Origin: Loripinus fragilis | Taxonomy: Eukaryota > Mollusca > Bivalvia > Lucinida > Lucinidae | Length of the DNA: 64,000 nucleotides | Reading direction: 5' to 3' | NCBI GenBank assembly: GCA_964019695.1 | Contig: OZ026526.1 | Location: 11,859,254-11,923,253 of the forward strand | Shown: piece after piece, positions 43,746 to 54,660 of the stretch | Layout: each line of letters starts with the position of its first letter | How positions within the stretch are numbered: position 1 is the stretch's first letter | Made by a program: the position numbers and the translations under genes | The notes under the pieces: model-generated | Told to the model about the DNA's origin: nothing | Seen by the model: only the letters and a program-made list of their open reading frames with translations | The model's database searches: none

Positions 43746-45760
43746 AAGAGCATCCTTTGTGGAGTTCTAAGGCAGTGATTCTGTTGTTGTTTATTCATTG
43801 TTTATTGTTGCTTCCATTGTTTGAGGAGTGTTTAATGTTAAGACTTTGTTTTGTTTAGCAGTACTTTGTATCGTTTGTAGTTTTGCAATCACCTCACTGG
43901 GGAAGAGAGAGCTGGTTGCTATGCTCTATGTTGTGTTATCAATGTCATGCCTCTGTTGTCGTCATTTGCTCACCTGAACCGAAGGCTCATGTGGAATTAA
44001 AAGTATACAGTCACTCCGGCGTTCGGCGTCCGTCCGTCTGTCTGTCCGTCCGTCCGTCCGTCCGTCTGTCTGTCCGTCCGTCTGTCTGTCCGTCCGTCAA
44101 CATATTCAAACATCTTCTCCTCTCAAACCACTGGGCCAATTAAACTCAAATTTTATATGGAGATTCCTTAGGACGCGGAAACGAAAGTTTGTTGAAATGG
44201 TCCTTGTCACATGACTAAAATGGCCGCCAAGCCCATATATGGTAAAACCCCTTTAAAAACTTCCATTCCAGAACCAGAAAGGCGATGACCTTGGGACTTG
44301 GTATGTAGCATTGGGGATGTAAGGCCTACTAAATTTGTTCAAATCATGATCCTAGAATGACAATGACCTTCTTAACGTCAAGGTCAAGTTTGCTTCCTAA
44401 TGCATCTAAATGGGATTTTTTTTTAAAAAAAAAGTTTATTATTTAATACTGTTAAAGCCAAGGTGATTATTCTTACTTGATATGTTGAAACTAATGAGAC
44501 AATGGCTATAAATAAGTTTCAAAGTTCAAGGTTGACCTTTGCCCTTTTAGCCAAGGTCGCTCATATTGTGGTCCCATCAATATATTGAAACATAGTTTTC
44601 TCAAAAACCATTGGCCAAATTGAACTCAAATTTCATGGGAAGACTCCTTATGATAAGTTAGCCAACATTTATACAAAATATTTTGGACACACGACAAAGA
44701 TGGCCGCCATGCCAATATTTGGTAAACACCTTTTAAAAATCTTCTTCTCCAGAATAAGGAAGCCAGTGGCCTTGAGATTTGGCATGTAGCATTAGGGAAG
44801 TTGGCCCTACTAAGTTTGTTCACATAATGATCCTAGGGTGACCTTGACTTACTTAACGTCAAGGTCAAGTTTGCTTCCTAATGCATTTGAATGGGAACTT
44901 TTTTGAAAAGTTGATTTTTTTAATACTGTGGAAACCAAAGTCATTATTCTCCCTTGATAGATTTAATCTAGTGTCTATAAATATGTTTCAAAGGTCAAGG
45001 TTGATATTTGACCTTTCAGCCAAGGTTGCTTATATTGGAGTCCCATCAACATATTAAAACATAGTCTTCTCAGACAATATTCGGTCAACTGTAACCAAAT
45101 TTCATGTGACAACTCCTTATGATTGGTTAGCCAAAACTTATACAAATTGTTATGGTCACATGACTAACATGGCCACCATGTCCATATATGGTAAAAACTC
45201 TTTAAATCTCTTCTTATCTGGAACCAAAAGGCCATTGGCTTTGGGACTTGGTATGTAGTATTGGGGATGTAGGCCCTACCGGGTTATTACAAATGATGAA
45301 TCTATATTGACCTTGACCTACTTTATGGCAAGGTCAAATTTGATTCCTATTGCATTTATATGGAGAAAATCTTAAAATGTTCATTTTTCAATAACTGAGC
45401 CGAATTCATAATAGTTTAACCTCTTGAGACAATGGTTTATAAAGTATCAAATGCCAAGCTGACCTTTTATCCAAGGCCACTCATTTGGACTGCCACACAC
45501 CTATCTAACATCTTTTTCTCAGAAATCACTGGGCTGTTTGATGGATTATCCATTAAATTGTTTAGGTCACTTGACCAAAATGTATATGGTAAAAACAAAA
45601 TTTGTTCCATTATAAGCTGTAGTTGGCCTTGGCCTATTTTAGCAAAATTAAGGAGATCAGGTGAGCGTCTCAGGACCTCTAGGTCCTCTAGTTTAACTCT
45701 TCCTCGCGACACCATGGGCTGGTCTGCAGTGTGTGTTTTGAAATGATTTTAAGTAAACTT
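43745..45760 (+). repeat. Family C repeat, copy 3, split by element F
   Basis: 43745-43967 carries 'gattctgttgttgtttattc', 'tttgcaatcacctcactggg' and 'gaagagagagctggttgcta'. 45692-45760 resumes with 'ctcttcctcgcgacaccatg' and 'gggctggtctgcagtgtgtg'. The order is that of family C, with element F between. Confidence 0.6.
43968..45691. mobile_element. GTCCGTCC element F (Helitron-like 3' end)
   Basis: Begins GCTCACCTGAACCGAAGG and ends TCAGGTGAGC (45657-45666), then hairpin AGGACCTCTAGGTCCT and CTAG. Contains the (GTCC)n tract at 44027-44098 and three diverged internal repeats of about 450 bp ('tggccgccaagcccatatat', 'ttgggacttggtatgtagca', 'aacgtcaaggtcaagtttgc'). A hairpin followed by CTAG fits a Helitron 3' terminus; the 5' end is not diagnostic. 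Very common in bivalves from general knowledge. Non-coding. Confidence 0.6.
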
Positions 45761-46007
45761 AATCTTGACAAAATATGTGATCAAGTTGACCAAATTGTTT
45801 TAATTTCCTTGCAAACTGATTGGTTGTGAAGCACAGGATGGGGCGGAGTAAACTATAAGCATGGTTGTTTGACACACACGTTCCCTAATTCCCAGTCAAA
45901 TGCATAATTCAAACTGGTGTATATATAATTTAGTGACTATGGCTACAAAGTGCAACTGTCATAGCTCCAACCAAGATGACAAAGGTCGATAAAAAACAAG
46001 ACAACCG

Positions 46008-46175
46008 AGCGTAAAATTTTGAATATCTTCTTATCCTTAGTTTAAACATATGTTTTGGGTGCTCAAAAGAACCATCTCATTGAGACGGTTCTTTTGAATA
46101 CCCACAACATATGTTTTGGTTGAGATATAAGAAATTTTATTTTCAATAAAGCAGTCTTATCTAGAGGCCTGATGT
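46008..46175. mobile_element. Foldback MITE family I, copy 4
   Basis: 'gcgtaaaattttgaatatct', arms 'tttaaacatatgttttgggt' and 'acccacaacatatgttttgg', core 'gaaccatctcattgagacgg', and an outer 'agtcttatctagaggcctga'. Confidence 0.75.
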
Positions 46176-46234
46176 TCTGTGATTTGTGGCATTTCCTGGT
46201 TATTTTCCATAGGTCCAGATAACGAAATTTTATT

Positions 46235-46405
46235 TGCGTAAAATTTTAATTATTTTCTTACCCATTAATTTAAACATGTGTTTTGGGTCCTCAAAAGAAC
46301 AGTCTCATTCAGATGGTTCTTTTGAGTACCCACAACATATGTTTTGGATGAGAAATAAAGAAAATAATTTTCCAATACGCACTCTTATCTGGAGACCTGA
46401 TTTTC
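46235..46405. mobile_element. Foldback MITE family I, copy 5
   Basis: Same orientation and layout as copy 4, which is 60 bp upstream: 'gcgtaaaattttaattattt' to 'cgcactcttatctggagacc'. The core is mutated to 'gaacagtctcattcagatgg', so it no longer pairs perfectly. Confidence 0.75.
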
Positions 46406-46407
46406 AC

Positions 46408-46730
46408 TAGCTATTCTGGTAGCTGAGTCATTGTAAAACTACCAATAAGATGGTACACACGATGATATGATAATGAAATGTCCTCGTATTTTTTTTGTTT
46501 TTCCTTGATATTTGTAGCAATCCGACCACCTGGAGAATAAACTTTAAGCTTAGTTCAAAAATGGCAACTCAATGGGTTTAAGGATTTTTGTATTGTAGCT
46601 AAAAGTACAGTCGAATAATCAAAGGGCGTGAGTCATTTAATGATATATAACCAACCAATTCATTTTTTTTTTCAGAATTTCCTATCAAAATATATGTTTT
46701 TGATTTCTTCAAACACATAAATAAGTTTTC
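46408..46730. repeat. Direct duplicate of palindrome-arm sequence
   Basis: 'gatgatatgataatgaaatg', 'cgaccacctgg', 'aaaaatggcaactcaatggg' and 'atttcctatcaaaatatatg' recur in the same order and orientation at about 47935-48300. This segment is a second, more diverged copy of part of the large palindrome's left arm. Confidence 0.65.
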
Positions 46731-46795
46731 AAATCTATCTCTTATTTTCGATCTTATGGCCTTTGTCAAGAAACAAATATATTACTTTCATGTGT

Positions 46796-47000
46796 AAGCC
46801 AAGTAACAATGTTGAACTGTTGCTTGGATTACACATGAAGATGGAACTGTTCTTTAGCGTCAACACGAAGATGGGTATTTTGCTTGGCTTACACAGAAAA
46901 ATGGAACTGTTGCTTGGCTTATTCATGGAGATGGAACTGAACTTTTGCTTGGCTTACACATGAAAATGGGATCGTTGCTTGGTTTACACACGAAGATGTA
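46796..47000. repeat. Minisatellite of about 35 bp
   Basis: Six or so diverged units such as 'gatggaactgttgcttggct' plus 'tacacatgaa'. Non-coding although open in places on both strands. Confidence 0.8.
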
Positions 47001-47303
47001 GCTTGTAAATTAAGTAGTATATTTGTTTCTTGACAAATGCCTAGTAGCCGAAAATTTGAGACATAGTAGAAAAAGTATTTCTGCATATGTTTTTGGTTTC
47101 TTAAAAGATGCGTGTCGGTGCATTTAAACAGCAACAGGTATCTTGATTATAATTGACAGCTTGACATTCTGTTTAGAGCCATGTGCAATGAACATGGAAC
47201 TAAATAGATAAGTGTAAACTTCAAAAGAGATATTCTTACTTTTCAGTAACATATGTTGCTGGTTCATATTGGACCTAGTAAAGCTCTCTAACCTAAAGAC
47301 CTG

Positions 47304-47858
47304 GCCCCAAGGTTATTAAACATTTTTATACTCTACTCAGCTGAGCACGAAATTCCAACTGCTCATAAAAATAGTAAGTGAGTATGATCAAGAAATATCA
47401 TAATCACAAACTGCATACAAACCAATGGCACCGCAAGGAAGCGCCACATAATAATCACCAGACACCAGGAAGACAAACTAAGCATAGCAACCAGCTCTCT
47501 CTTCCCAATCAAGATGATTGCATAACTAGAATTGATATAAAGTAACATACAACAAAACATAGAACAATTACAGACTCCCACAATAAGAGTCACAATAAAC
47601 AACAAGTCAACAACATCAGAACCACCGCCATAGTACGGACAGCAGTCTAAGCCACTGGGTGGGGGGCTTAAATGCATTTTACTGGTACCAAAACTAAAAT
47701 ACCGACAAATGAAGAAGTTTCTTGCTTTAAGTCTCTCTAGTGTTGTATATATCATGCTAATAAATGTTGAAATGCCAACAATTGTTGGCCTTTTAGCACT
47801 TATGACCAGGATAAAATCTGGATCTGTTGAGTTAAAAGTTGTATAACCCCAGGGCTGG
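47304..47858. mobile_element. Foldback element Q, copy 1, split by family C
   Basis: 'ccccaaggttattaaacatt' at the left and 'gttgtataaccccagggctg' at the right, with the internal hairpin 'aatgttgaaatgccaacaat'. Family C (47371-47695) is inserted in its left half. The right palindrome arm lacks this whole block: there 'gacctgg' passes directly into 'tgatatgcatttcctgg'. Confidence 0.65.
47371..47695 (-). repeat. Family C repeat, copy 4 (uninterrupted)
   Basis: The most complete copy, from 'aagtgagtatgatcaagaaa' to 'gcttaaatgcattttactgg'. It gives the block order used to recognise the split copies. A 168-codon minus-strand frame (47363-47869) crosses it and the flanking Q element, so it is chimeric and not a gene. 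Confidence 0.65.
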
Positions 47859-48805
47859 GTGCTCTGCATTTCCTGATCATTTTCACTCGGTCTTATTGAA
47901 AACTATGATATCAACAAATAAGACTAAACCTACGATGATATGATAATGAAATGTTCTCGTGTTTTCTTATTGTTTTGCCAGTTGATGTTTATTGACATTT
48001 GTAGCCATTCGACCACCTGGTGAATAACCATTAAGCCTTGTTTTTGCCAGTCGATGTATATTGACATTTGTAGCCATTCGACCACCTGGTGTATGACTTT
48101 AAAGCCATGCTCAAAAATGGCACCACGCGGGTTTCAAGGATGTATGTATTTTGATTAAAAGAACAGTCAATTATCGATAATACTAGAGTTTTTACTTTTA
48201 TTTGTCAATAGTTTTAAACAAAGAGTGTGAATCATTAAATAATTTATAACCAACAAAAATGATTATTTTTAGAGTATCCTGTCAAAAAATATGTTTTTGT
48301 TGGTTAAAAGAACCCCAGACAAATTCTTAGATAGGTAATTAGTAAAATAGCTAATGAATATGATCTATTCTCTTGAAAAACCTATCTCAATCTTAACTCG
48401 AATTAGCGGTAACATCGTGCATCGAAATATCGGAATTCGAATGTCAAACTATGGTGTAAGTCTTACATACGAATTTTCTTAATCATTGTAAAAACCTTAC
48501 CCCTGTTGCTGACACAGTGGCATTATCCCACCAAACATGTGTGCATGTAAGACAGTAAAATAACCACTAAAGTGTCAGATACCATATTTTATAACAAATG
48601 GAACTTTCATTTCAAATTAATAATTTCTGTAGTTTTCCTCTTTCCTCTATGATAGCAATATTTGTGATTTGCTGAGGATCTAGTTGTGAAAGAGAAGAGT
48701 TGAGATTAGCTTTATGATATCAAATTATACTGAATTAAAAGAAAAGTAAAAAAAAATGACAATAACATCAAGATCTAAAGGCTAGACTAGTAAGACAGGA
48801 GACTA

Positions 48806-49811
48806 CACTTAACAAAACTTCTAATTTGTCACTTTTTTAAAACTCATAATTTCTGACCATAAGCTAATGACATTGAATGAATTTTTGCCTAAATATGTGC
48901 AGTTTAAAGTTGTCTTTCAATCCCCAGTTTTTTTTTGTTTGTTTTTTTGTTTGTTAAAATATGCTTTTTTGAAGCAAAATGGTTTTGAGCGAAGTTTTAT
49001 ATCAAATGTAAGTGCAGTTGGTAATAAATTGGTCTAGCCGTCTTCAAAAAACACTAAAGACTTGAAGTATTGACTAAAGTGGATTGTTTACGCATTTTGT
49101 AAATCTCACATTTTTTGAGATTATTAAAATCCATCAGTAGCTCGTGCTAAAATTGTTGTATGCATTTTATTTTATCAGAACAAGAATGGCCTGACAGTAT
49201 AGAACTTGATTCGTCCGTTTTGTGATGACAAACATTTCACTGCTGCTGCACACTTCCGGTTTGAATGTAACGTTGACGGCACTTTGCATTTTTTTTTTAA
49301 TTTCCAATGTAGAACTGTGACGCATAGTAGTAATGAATAAACGCTGAAATTCCAATGTCGGGTTGCAGATAATATAAGGCGTACAAAACAGTGCGAACGT
49401 ACTGTGTAAATTGCATGCATAAAGCTGAATTTCTATGATTTAGCTGCTGGTAGTGTTTGTCTTTATGCTATTACGCAACAGAAACGAGGAGTCTGAGTGA
49501 AGCAAATCATTTGAAGCTTTTTCGTCTTAAATCCTGGCAGTCAGAAACATCTTCAAACAAACAAAAAAACAAATGGATAGCGTCTCTGTGGAATATCTAA
49601 TAGTGTAGAAAAATGTGACTGCTTGAAATTGGGGCACCTTTACTCTAGCATTATTTGTGCAAGAAGTACCAGTCATTTTTAAATGAAATGACCTGCAGAG
49701 TCTTGGCAAAATCTTGGTTGATTTATAGAAGCATGACTTTTGTATAACCGAATCTTACTTTTAAAACTAGCGTTAAAATGTTAGGTGACCTATTAGAAAT
49801 TTTGCTAAGTG
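48806..49811 (-). mobile_element. TA-inserting DNA element D1 (1006 bp)
   Basis: Inverted ends CACTTAACAAAACTTCTAAT and 'tattagaaattttgctaagtg', then TA on both sides (48804-48805, 49812-49813). The right palindrome arm has the empty site with a single TA at 51944-51945, so the element boundaries and TA duplication are read directly. Internal sequence matches D2 and D3. No convincing coding sequence. Confidence 0.9.
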
Positions 49812-50169
49812 TATGTAGGCGAGATTAGTCTGACGTTATAGTTATCTCAAATATAGATACTTAATGTACACTGGACACTAAAGGATTCTCCTAGGAGGTG
49901 GATTCGTCACCTTTTTCCCAGCAAAATCTTATAACAATATTTCCAGAAATGCGTGAGTCTTTGAATGCAACAACTACGGATAAGAATCAGTCAGCAATAT
50001 TACTTTTAAGAATGGCATCATTAATAGTCTCGCTTATTGCCTGACACAAATTGAACCTTTTTGTTATATAAATGGACCATAATGGAGATAACGGCACTTA
50101 TTACAAATGCGCAATGCCATTCTTTTAACGTCCATGCTAGCCGATCCAATAGGGTTAGACCCCTAAACT

Positions 50170-50373
50170 AGGGAGCGCAGTGGCTCAGTGGTAGAGTGCT
50201 TGACTCGAGACCAAAGGGCCGCGGGTTCGAGCCTCACCGGCGTCACTGCGTTGTGGTCCTTGAGCAAGACACATTTATCCTAGCTTAGTACTGGTTCAAC
50301 CCAGGAAGACTCGTCCTGCATAACTGAAAGATTGTTGAGTGGACGTAAAGAATCAAATCAAACAAAAAAAAAA
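50170..50373 (+). mobile_element. tRNA-derived SINE Z, copy 2, with 13-bp target duplication
   Basis: Head GGGAGCGCAGTGGCTCAGTG (A box TGGCTCAGTGG) with B box GGTTCGAGCC, body 'gtccttgagcaagacacatt', and tail 'gtggacgtaaagaatcaaat' plus an A-rich end. Flanked by AGACCCCTAAACT at 50157-50169 and 50374-50386. The opposite palindrome arm carries one (slightly changed) copy of that 13-mer at 51772-51784 and no SINE. Mobilisation would depend on a LINE in trans. Confidence 0.93.
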
Positions 50374-50687
50374 AGACCCCTAAACTTTGGCTGAAACCTT
50401 CATCAACTTGCATACTTGGTGTTGTGTTAGCACAGTCTCGTCATAACCTTCATATGGTCTAGTTCAGTGGTTGCCAGAAGATTCTTTGATTGCATTATTC
50501 ACTGTCCAGCTGCTTATATAAATGACATCCCACTGTTTAAAAGGTGTGTCTGTAATTTTACGCCTTTCCTTAATGTGTTGCACATAAACGGAAATACATT
50601 TTGCAAATAAGACAACCTTTCACGCAATACATAACAACTCTTCTAAAACACGCTCGGTTAATTGAAAAAATCGGTGTGGAAAGGAAA

Positions 50688-50935
50688 TAAAGTAAGGAAG
50701 AAAGCTAAGATCAGGAATCGATACAATCATGTACCACACCTGACCCAGGACACCACATGGGAAAGTGACAAAACACAAGAAAACATCACATACAAGAGAG
50801 CCAAGAGGTTAGCCCTTTCCCATCAGGTGACTACAAGGCTGCAATGAACAGACATGACAGCAAGAAGTACACGAAACATAAATGCCAAAAAGGATCCACA
50901 AAAGAAGCACCGCCTTGGAGCGGCCAGTAAGCCGC
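50688..50935 (-). repeat. Penelope-like tail in palindrome spacer
   Basis: 'aagtaaggaagaaagctaag' to 'accgccttggagcggccagt' on the plus strand, i.e. a minus-oriented tail. Lies between the two palindrome arms. Confidence 0.7.
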
Positions 50936-51189
50936 ATTTGTGAAAAAGTTAGAAAGCAAGTTAAGGTAGCGCTGACAACGTTCATTTATATTACACCACC
51001 ACATCTGTATACACTTCTACAAGAAACAAATAAGCTCGCCTTATAGCTTAGGTTGGCGACTTTAATGTCTGCTTAAAGTTTTTGCAAACATCTTGGGCCT
51101 AGGACAAGTCAAAACATCAACCTTGAGCTGGGTCAAAACTGTTTTACACTTTGATAGTTTTGATAACACAATCTGCATCTTAACGGCAG

Positions 51190-51297
51190 CCCAGCAAGTA
51201 TTTGACGTCGAATAAACGTAATATCAACGTCGATGTGACGTCATGACGTCGCATCGACGTTGACACACCGTCGATTTAAGGTTGTGTGCTTGCTGGG
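51190..51297. mobile_element. CCCAGCA-type palindromic mini-element, copy 2
   Basis: 108 bp from CCCAGCAAG to CTTGCTGGG with an ACGTCG/CGACGT-rich core that contains the octamer TGACGTCA. Same type as 26731-26828. Confidence 0.8.
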
Positions 51298-51715
51298 AGG
51301 CTGCTGGAAGAAAGTAAACATTATCAGGCTGGTAACATTTCCTTTATTCAACTATTCATGCATTTTTGCATGCTTTCTTTTTGTCGTTTGATATGTTTTT
51401 AAAGAAAAAAAATGCAAAATTGTACAGCATGCCTAGTTAAGAAACTTAACCGGCTTGAATATGTTATTCTTTGTGGCGGTAGTTTTTTAATTCGTAAACC
51501 GCCTTATTTTTCTTCAAGACAGGAATTTATGCCGTGGATCAAAGTATCATGCTTAATGCGCATGATGCAAATTGTGCCGGGTTTTTCCGATTGCCACCCG
51601 ACCCAGTACTGGTTAATGCCAAGGAAAAGCCACAAACGAAAATGGTGCTCATCGCTGTTGCAACCAGCGAATGTTCAGACTATAAGAGATCCATCATGAG
51701 TGTGAGGGTGGGGTA
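51298..51715. other. Palindrome spacer, no gene recognised
   Basis: 51412-51699 (+) is open for 95 codons but contains a SINE-derived segment ('ccgggtttttccgattgcca', 'cccagtactggttaatgcc'), so it is unlikely to be a gene. Confidence 0.4.
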
Positions 51716-53060
51716 GAAAAGACTGTGCTTACACAACACAAAGTATGCAAGTTGATGAAGGCTTCAGCCAAAGTTTAGGTGTCTAGCCCTATTGGATCGG
51801 TAGCATTCAAAGACTTACACATTTCTGGAAATATTGTTTTAAGATTTGACGAATCTACCCCCTAAGAGCAGAATATAGTATCCCGTGTACATTGTATCTA
51901 TATATAAGAGATAAATCATAAGGTCTGACTAATCTCGCCTACATAGTCTCCTGTCTTAATAGCCATGCCTCTAGATCTTGATGCTTTTATCAAATTTTGC
52001 TTTAGTTTTCATTCAGTGTAATTTGATCTCAACTTTTCTCGTTCACATCAAGATCCTCAGCAAATCACAAATATTGCTATCATAGAGGAAAGAGGAGGAG
52101 AAAGAAAATATAATTTGAGATGAAAATTTCATTTATTATAAAATATGATATATGACACTATAGTGGCTAGTCTACTGTCTTACATGCTTGGTGTGATGAT
52201 GCCACTGTGTAAGCAACAGGGGTATGTTTTACAATGAATAAGATCATATGTACTTACACCGCAGTTTGGCATTCGAATTCCGATATCTCCATGTGCCCGC
52301 TATGTTGAGTTAAGATTGTAATACATTCGGTTAAGAGAATAGGGCGTATTCATTAGCTATTTTACTAATTACCTATCTAAGAATATGTTTGGTATTCTTT
52401 TAAGCATCCAAAATATACGTTTTGATAGCAAACTCTAAAAATAATTATTTTTGTTGGTTATAAATTATTTAATGATTCAAACTCTTTAATTTAAACTATT
52501 GACAAATAAAAGTAAAAACTCTAGTCCAAAAGTATTTCATTTATCGGTAAATGACTGTTCTTTTAATAAAGATACATACTTTCTTGAAACCCGCGTGGTG
52601 CCATTGTTGAACATGGATTAAAGGTAATTCACCAGGTGGTCGCATGGCAATATACAACAACTGGCAAAACAATAAGAAAACACGAGAACATTTCATTATC
52701 ATATCATCGTAGGTTCATTCTTATTGGTTGATATTATAGTTTTCAATAATAGCAAATGAAAATGACCAGGAAATGCATATCACCAGGTCTTTTTATAAGA
52801 GAGATTTACTAAATTCCTCAATGAGACAGGTCCAATATGTACCAACAACATATGATACTGAAAAGTAAGAATAACTCTTTTGAAATTTACACTTATTTAT
52901 TTAGTTCCATGTTAATTGCACATGCCTCTAAACAGCATGTCAAGCTGTCAATCATAATCAAGATACCTGTTGGAGTTTAAAAGCACTGACACGCTTCTTT
53001 TAAGAAACCAAAAACATATGCAGAAATACTTATTCCACTGTTAATACGGCCCACATGCTA
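51716..53060. repeat. Right arm of large imperfect palindrome (insertion-free)
   Basis: Reverse complement of the left arm without Q/C, D1 or SINE Z. Keeps empty sites for D1 (TA, 51944-51945) and the SINE (51772-51784). The outer end is near 53060, where similarity to 47050 stops. Confidence 0.8.
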
Positions 53061-53154
53061 CAGAACTAATTTTCCTTTACAGTTTCAGCTAAAAAAAAAG
53101 TTGAGCCTTTTCGTACATAGTACTACTCGTTATGCGCCTTACGTACACCCGAGG

Positions 53155-53440
53155 CTTGATTTGATTCTCGAATTGTGCCGGGCTTTCCCAATTGGGTCAG
53201 TAGCATTTTCTCTTTGTTTGCTAGCTGACCCGAGATAGATCCTCACGTCAGTCACATTCTTTAATGGATTTTTGTCGTCTCGTCAGAAGAGCAAGTTGAT
53301 AGTTACTGGCGAAACATGGTCGCTAAATACTAAAAGATGGCTAAGGTAGACTTGTCGAGAACAATTCGACCTCCGACGTGACCTCAGCCGGTTTCAGTGG
53401 ACGTAAAGCAAAATATCAGACAAGCAAATAAAAAACACGA
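53155..53440 (+). mobile_element. Degenerate SINE
   Basis: Ends with the tail 'cagtggacgtaaagcaaaat' followed by 'cagacaagcaaataaaaaac', as in SINE Z. The body includes 'gtgccgggctttcccaattg'. The tRNA head is too diverged to define. Confidence 0.45.
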
Positions 53441-53477
53441 AAAGTCATGATGTAATTAAAAAGAAAGGGAGTGTGTT

Positions 53478-54030
53478 TATTACTTGACTTTTCGCTTACT
53501 GTAAAGGCGGCAACTTTAATATTCATATCTGGGTGTGGTTCGGCTATTTCATCTGCTAAGGAAGGGATATCAGGTTTTATTTATAATTTGGTAAAGAGTT
53601 AATAAGCGTTTTGAGCCGATCAAACATGCGTGCATTTCATGAAAATTCTAACCGTATGCACACTGAACTCGTATTTATTAACCCTTAAAGCGCATAATCA
53701 CAAAATGTATATTTTTATCGTCCATTCAACTATTTGAAGCCTCATAGATAAACATTGTGGACCCAGATCAGACTGCTCCTTTAGGAGCAGTCTGACCTGG
53801 GTCCACAATGTATGCCTCCCTGCTTATGTTAAATAGACATTTTCAGATGCCGTTATTTTGCTGGCGTTTTAAGGACTAAATAATTACTGAGGTTGTGGAA
53901 CAAGATGATACAGTTACTTTTGAATAAAACCACGCCTCATTTTCAGCTTTCACCTATGTCTAAGGTTGACCAGTCCTAATTACGCATTCATGAGGCGCCG
54001 CCTTTACAGTAAGCGAAAAGCCAAGTAATA
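53478..54030. mobile_element. Inverted-repeat element B, copy B
   Basis: Ends 'tattacttgacttttcgctt' and 'aagcgaaaagccaagtaata'. The inverted repeat extends inward through 'actgtaaaggcggc' / 'gccgcctttacagt'. Internal G-like core: 'ttaacccttaaagcgcataa' and hairpin 'gcagtctgacctgggtccac'. 553 bp, non-coding. Confidence 0.85.
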
Positions 54031-54049
54031 CAAATTGATTTGTACCTCA

Positions 54050-54660
54050 GCAGCAACTCTTCCTAGACTACCAAACTTGATACAAAACTAAAGCACATAC
54101 ATAGTTTTTTTTATTCAATGTGCTGTTATACAAATTATCAGTTTTGCATATTCATTAACAGTAAAAAAACACAAGAATTTTAAGAAGAAAGTATAAAAAA
54201 ATGAAGGGGCGTAATTACAGTACTACCTATATATGAGTTTTTAACTATCCTATATTACCAAAGTTGGTACACTTTAGACTTATTGTTTGATTTACGAATT
54301 GTCTAATTTGAATATTAACTTAAATGTAATGGATCAAACAGACGTTGTAGAAAAAATAAAGGGGTATACATACAAGAGTAGCTATATTTCAATTACTAAG
54401 TATCCTAGACTACCAAACCTGGTACAAAATTTAAGCACAGAAAAAGTTCTTTTACCCAATGACCCAATATGCAGATTCTAATTTGCATATTCATGATTAT
54501 TAATGAATACCTACAATATTACCTATATGTTAGTTGCTAAACATCCTAGACTACCAAATTGATACCAAATTAAAGCCATTTATAATTGCATAGCTCACTC
54601 TTTATGTTGCCATACAGTGACATTACTTTGTCAAGCATGCTTGTTGTTGTTGCTGTTGTT
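54050..54660. repeat. Degenerate tandem repeat, about 150 bp
   Basis: 'cctagactaccaaacttgat'-like segments recur near 54063, 54245, 54400 and 54545, each followed by 'acaaaattaaagc' and AT-rich sequence with 'tttgcatattcat'. Non-coding. Confidence 0.6.

Larger units (their letters stand above)
47050..50437. repeat. Left arm of large imperfect palindrome
   Basis: Reverse complement of 51716-53060 over its whole length once three insertions are removed (Q with C at about 47304-47858, D1 at 48806-49811, SINE Z at 50170-50373). Examples: 'gcatatgtttttggtttctt' against 'aagaaaccaaaaacatatgc', and 'tttttacttttatttgtcaa' against 'ttgacaaataaaagtaaaaa'. Could be the long inverted repeat of a very large element or a segmental inverted duplication. 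Confidence 0.8.

Noticed and set aside
47363..47869. 168-codon minus-strand open frame
   Set aside because: Crosses the junctions of family C and foldback Q, so it is a chimera of two repeats without any protein motif.
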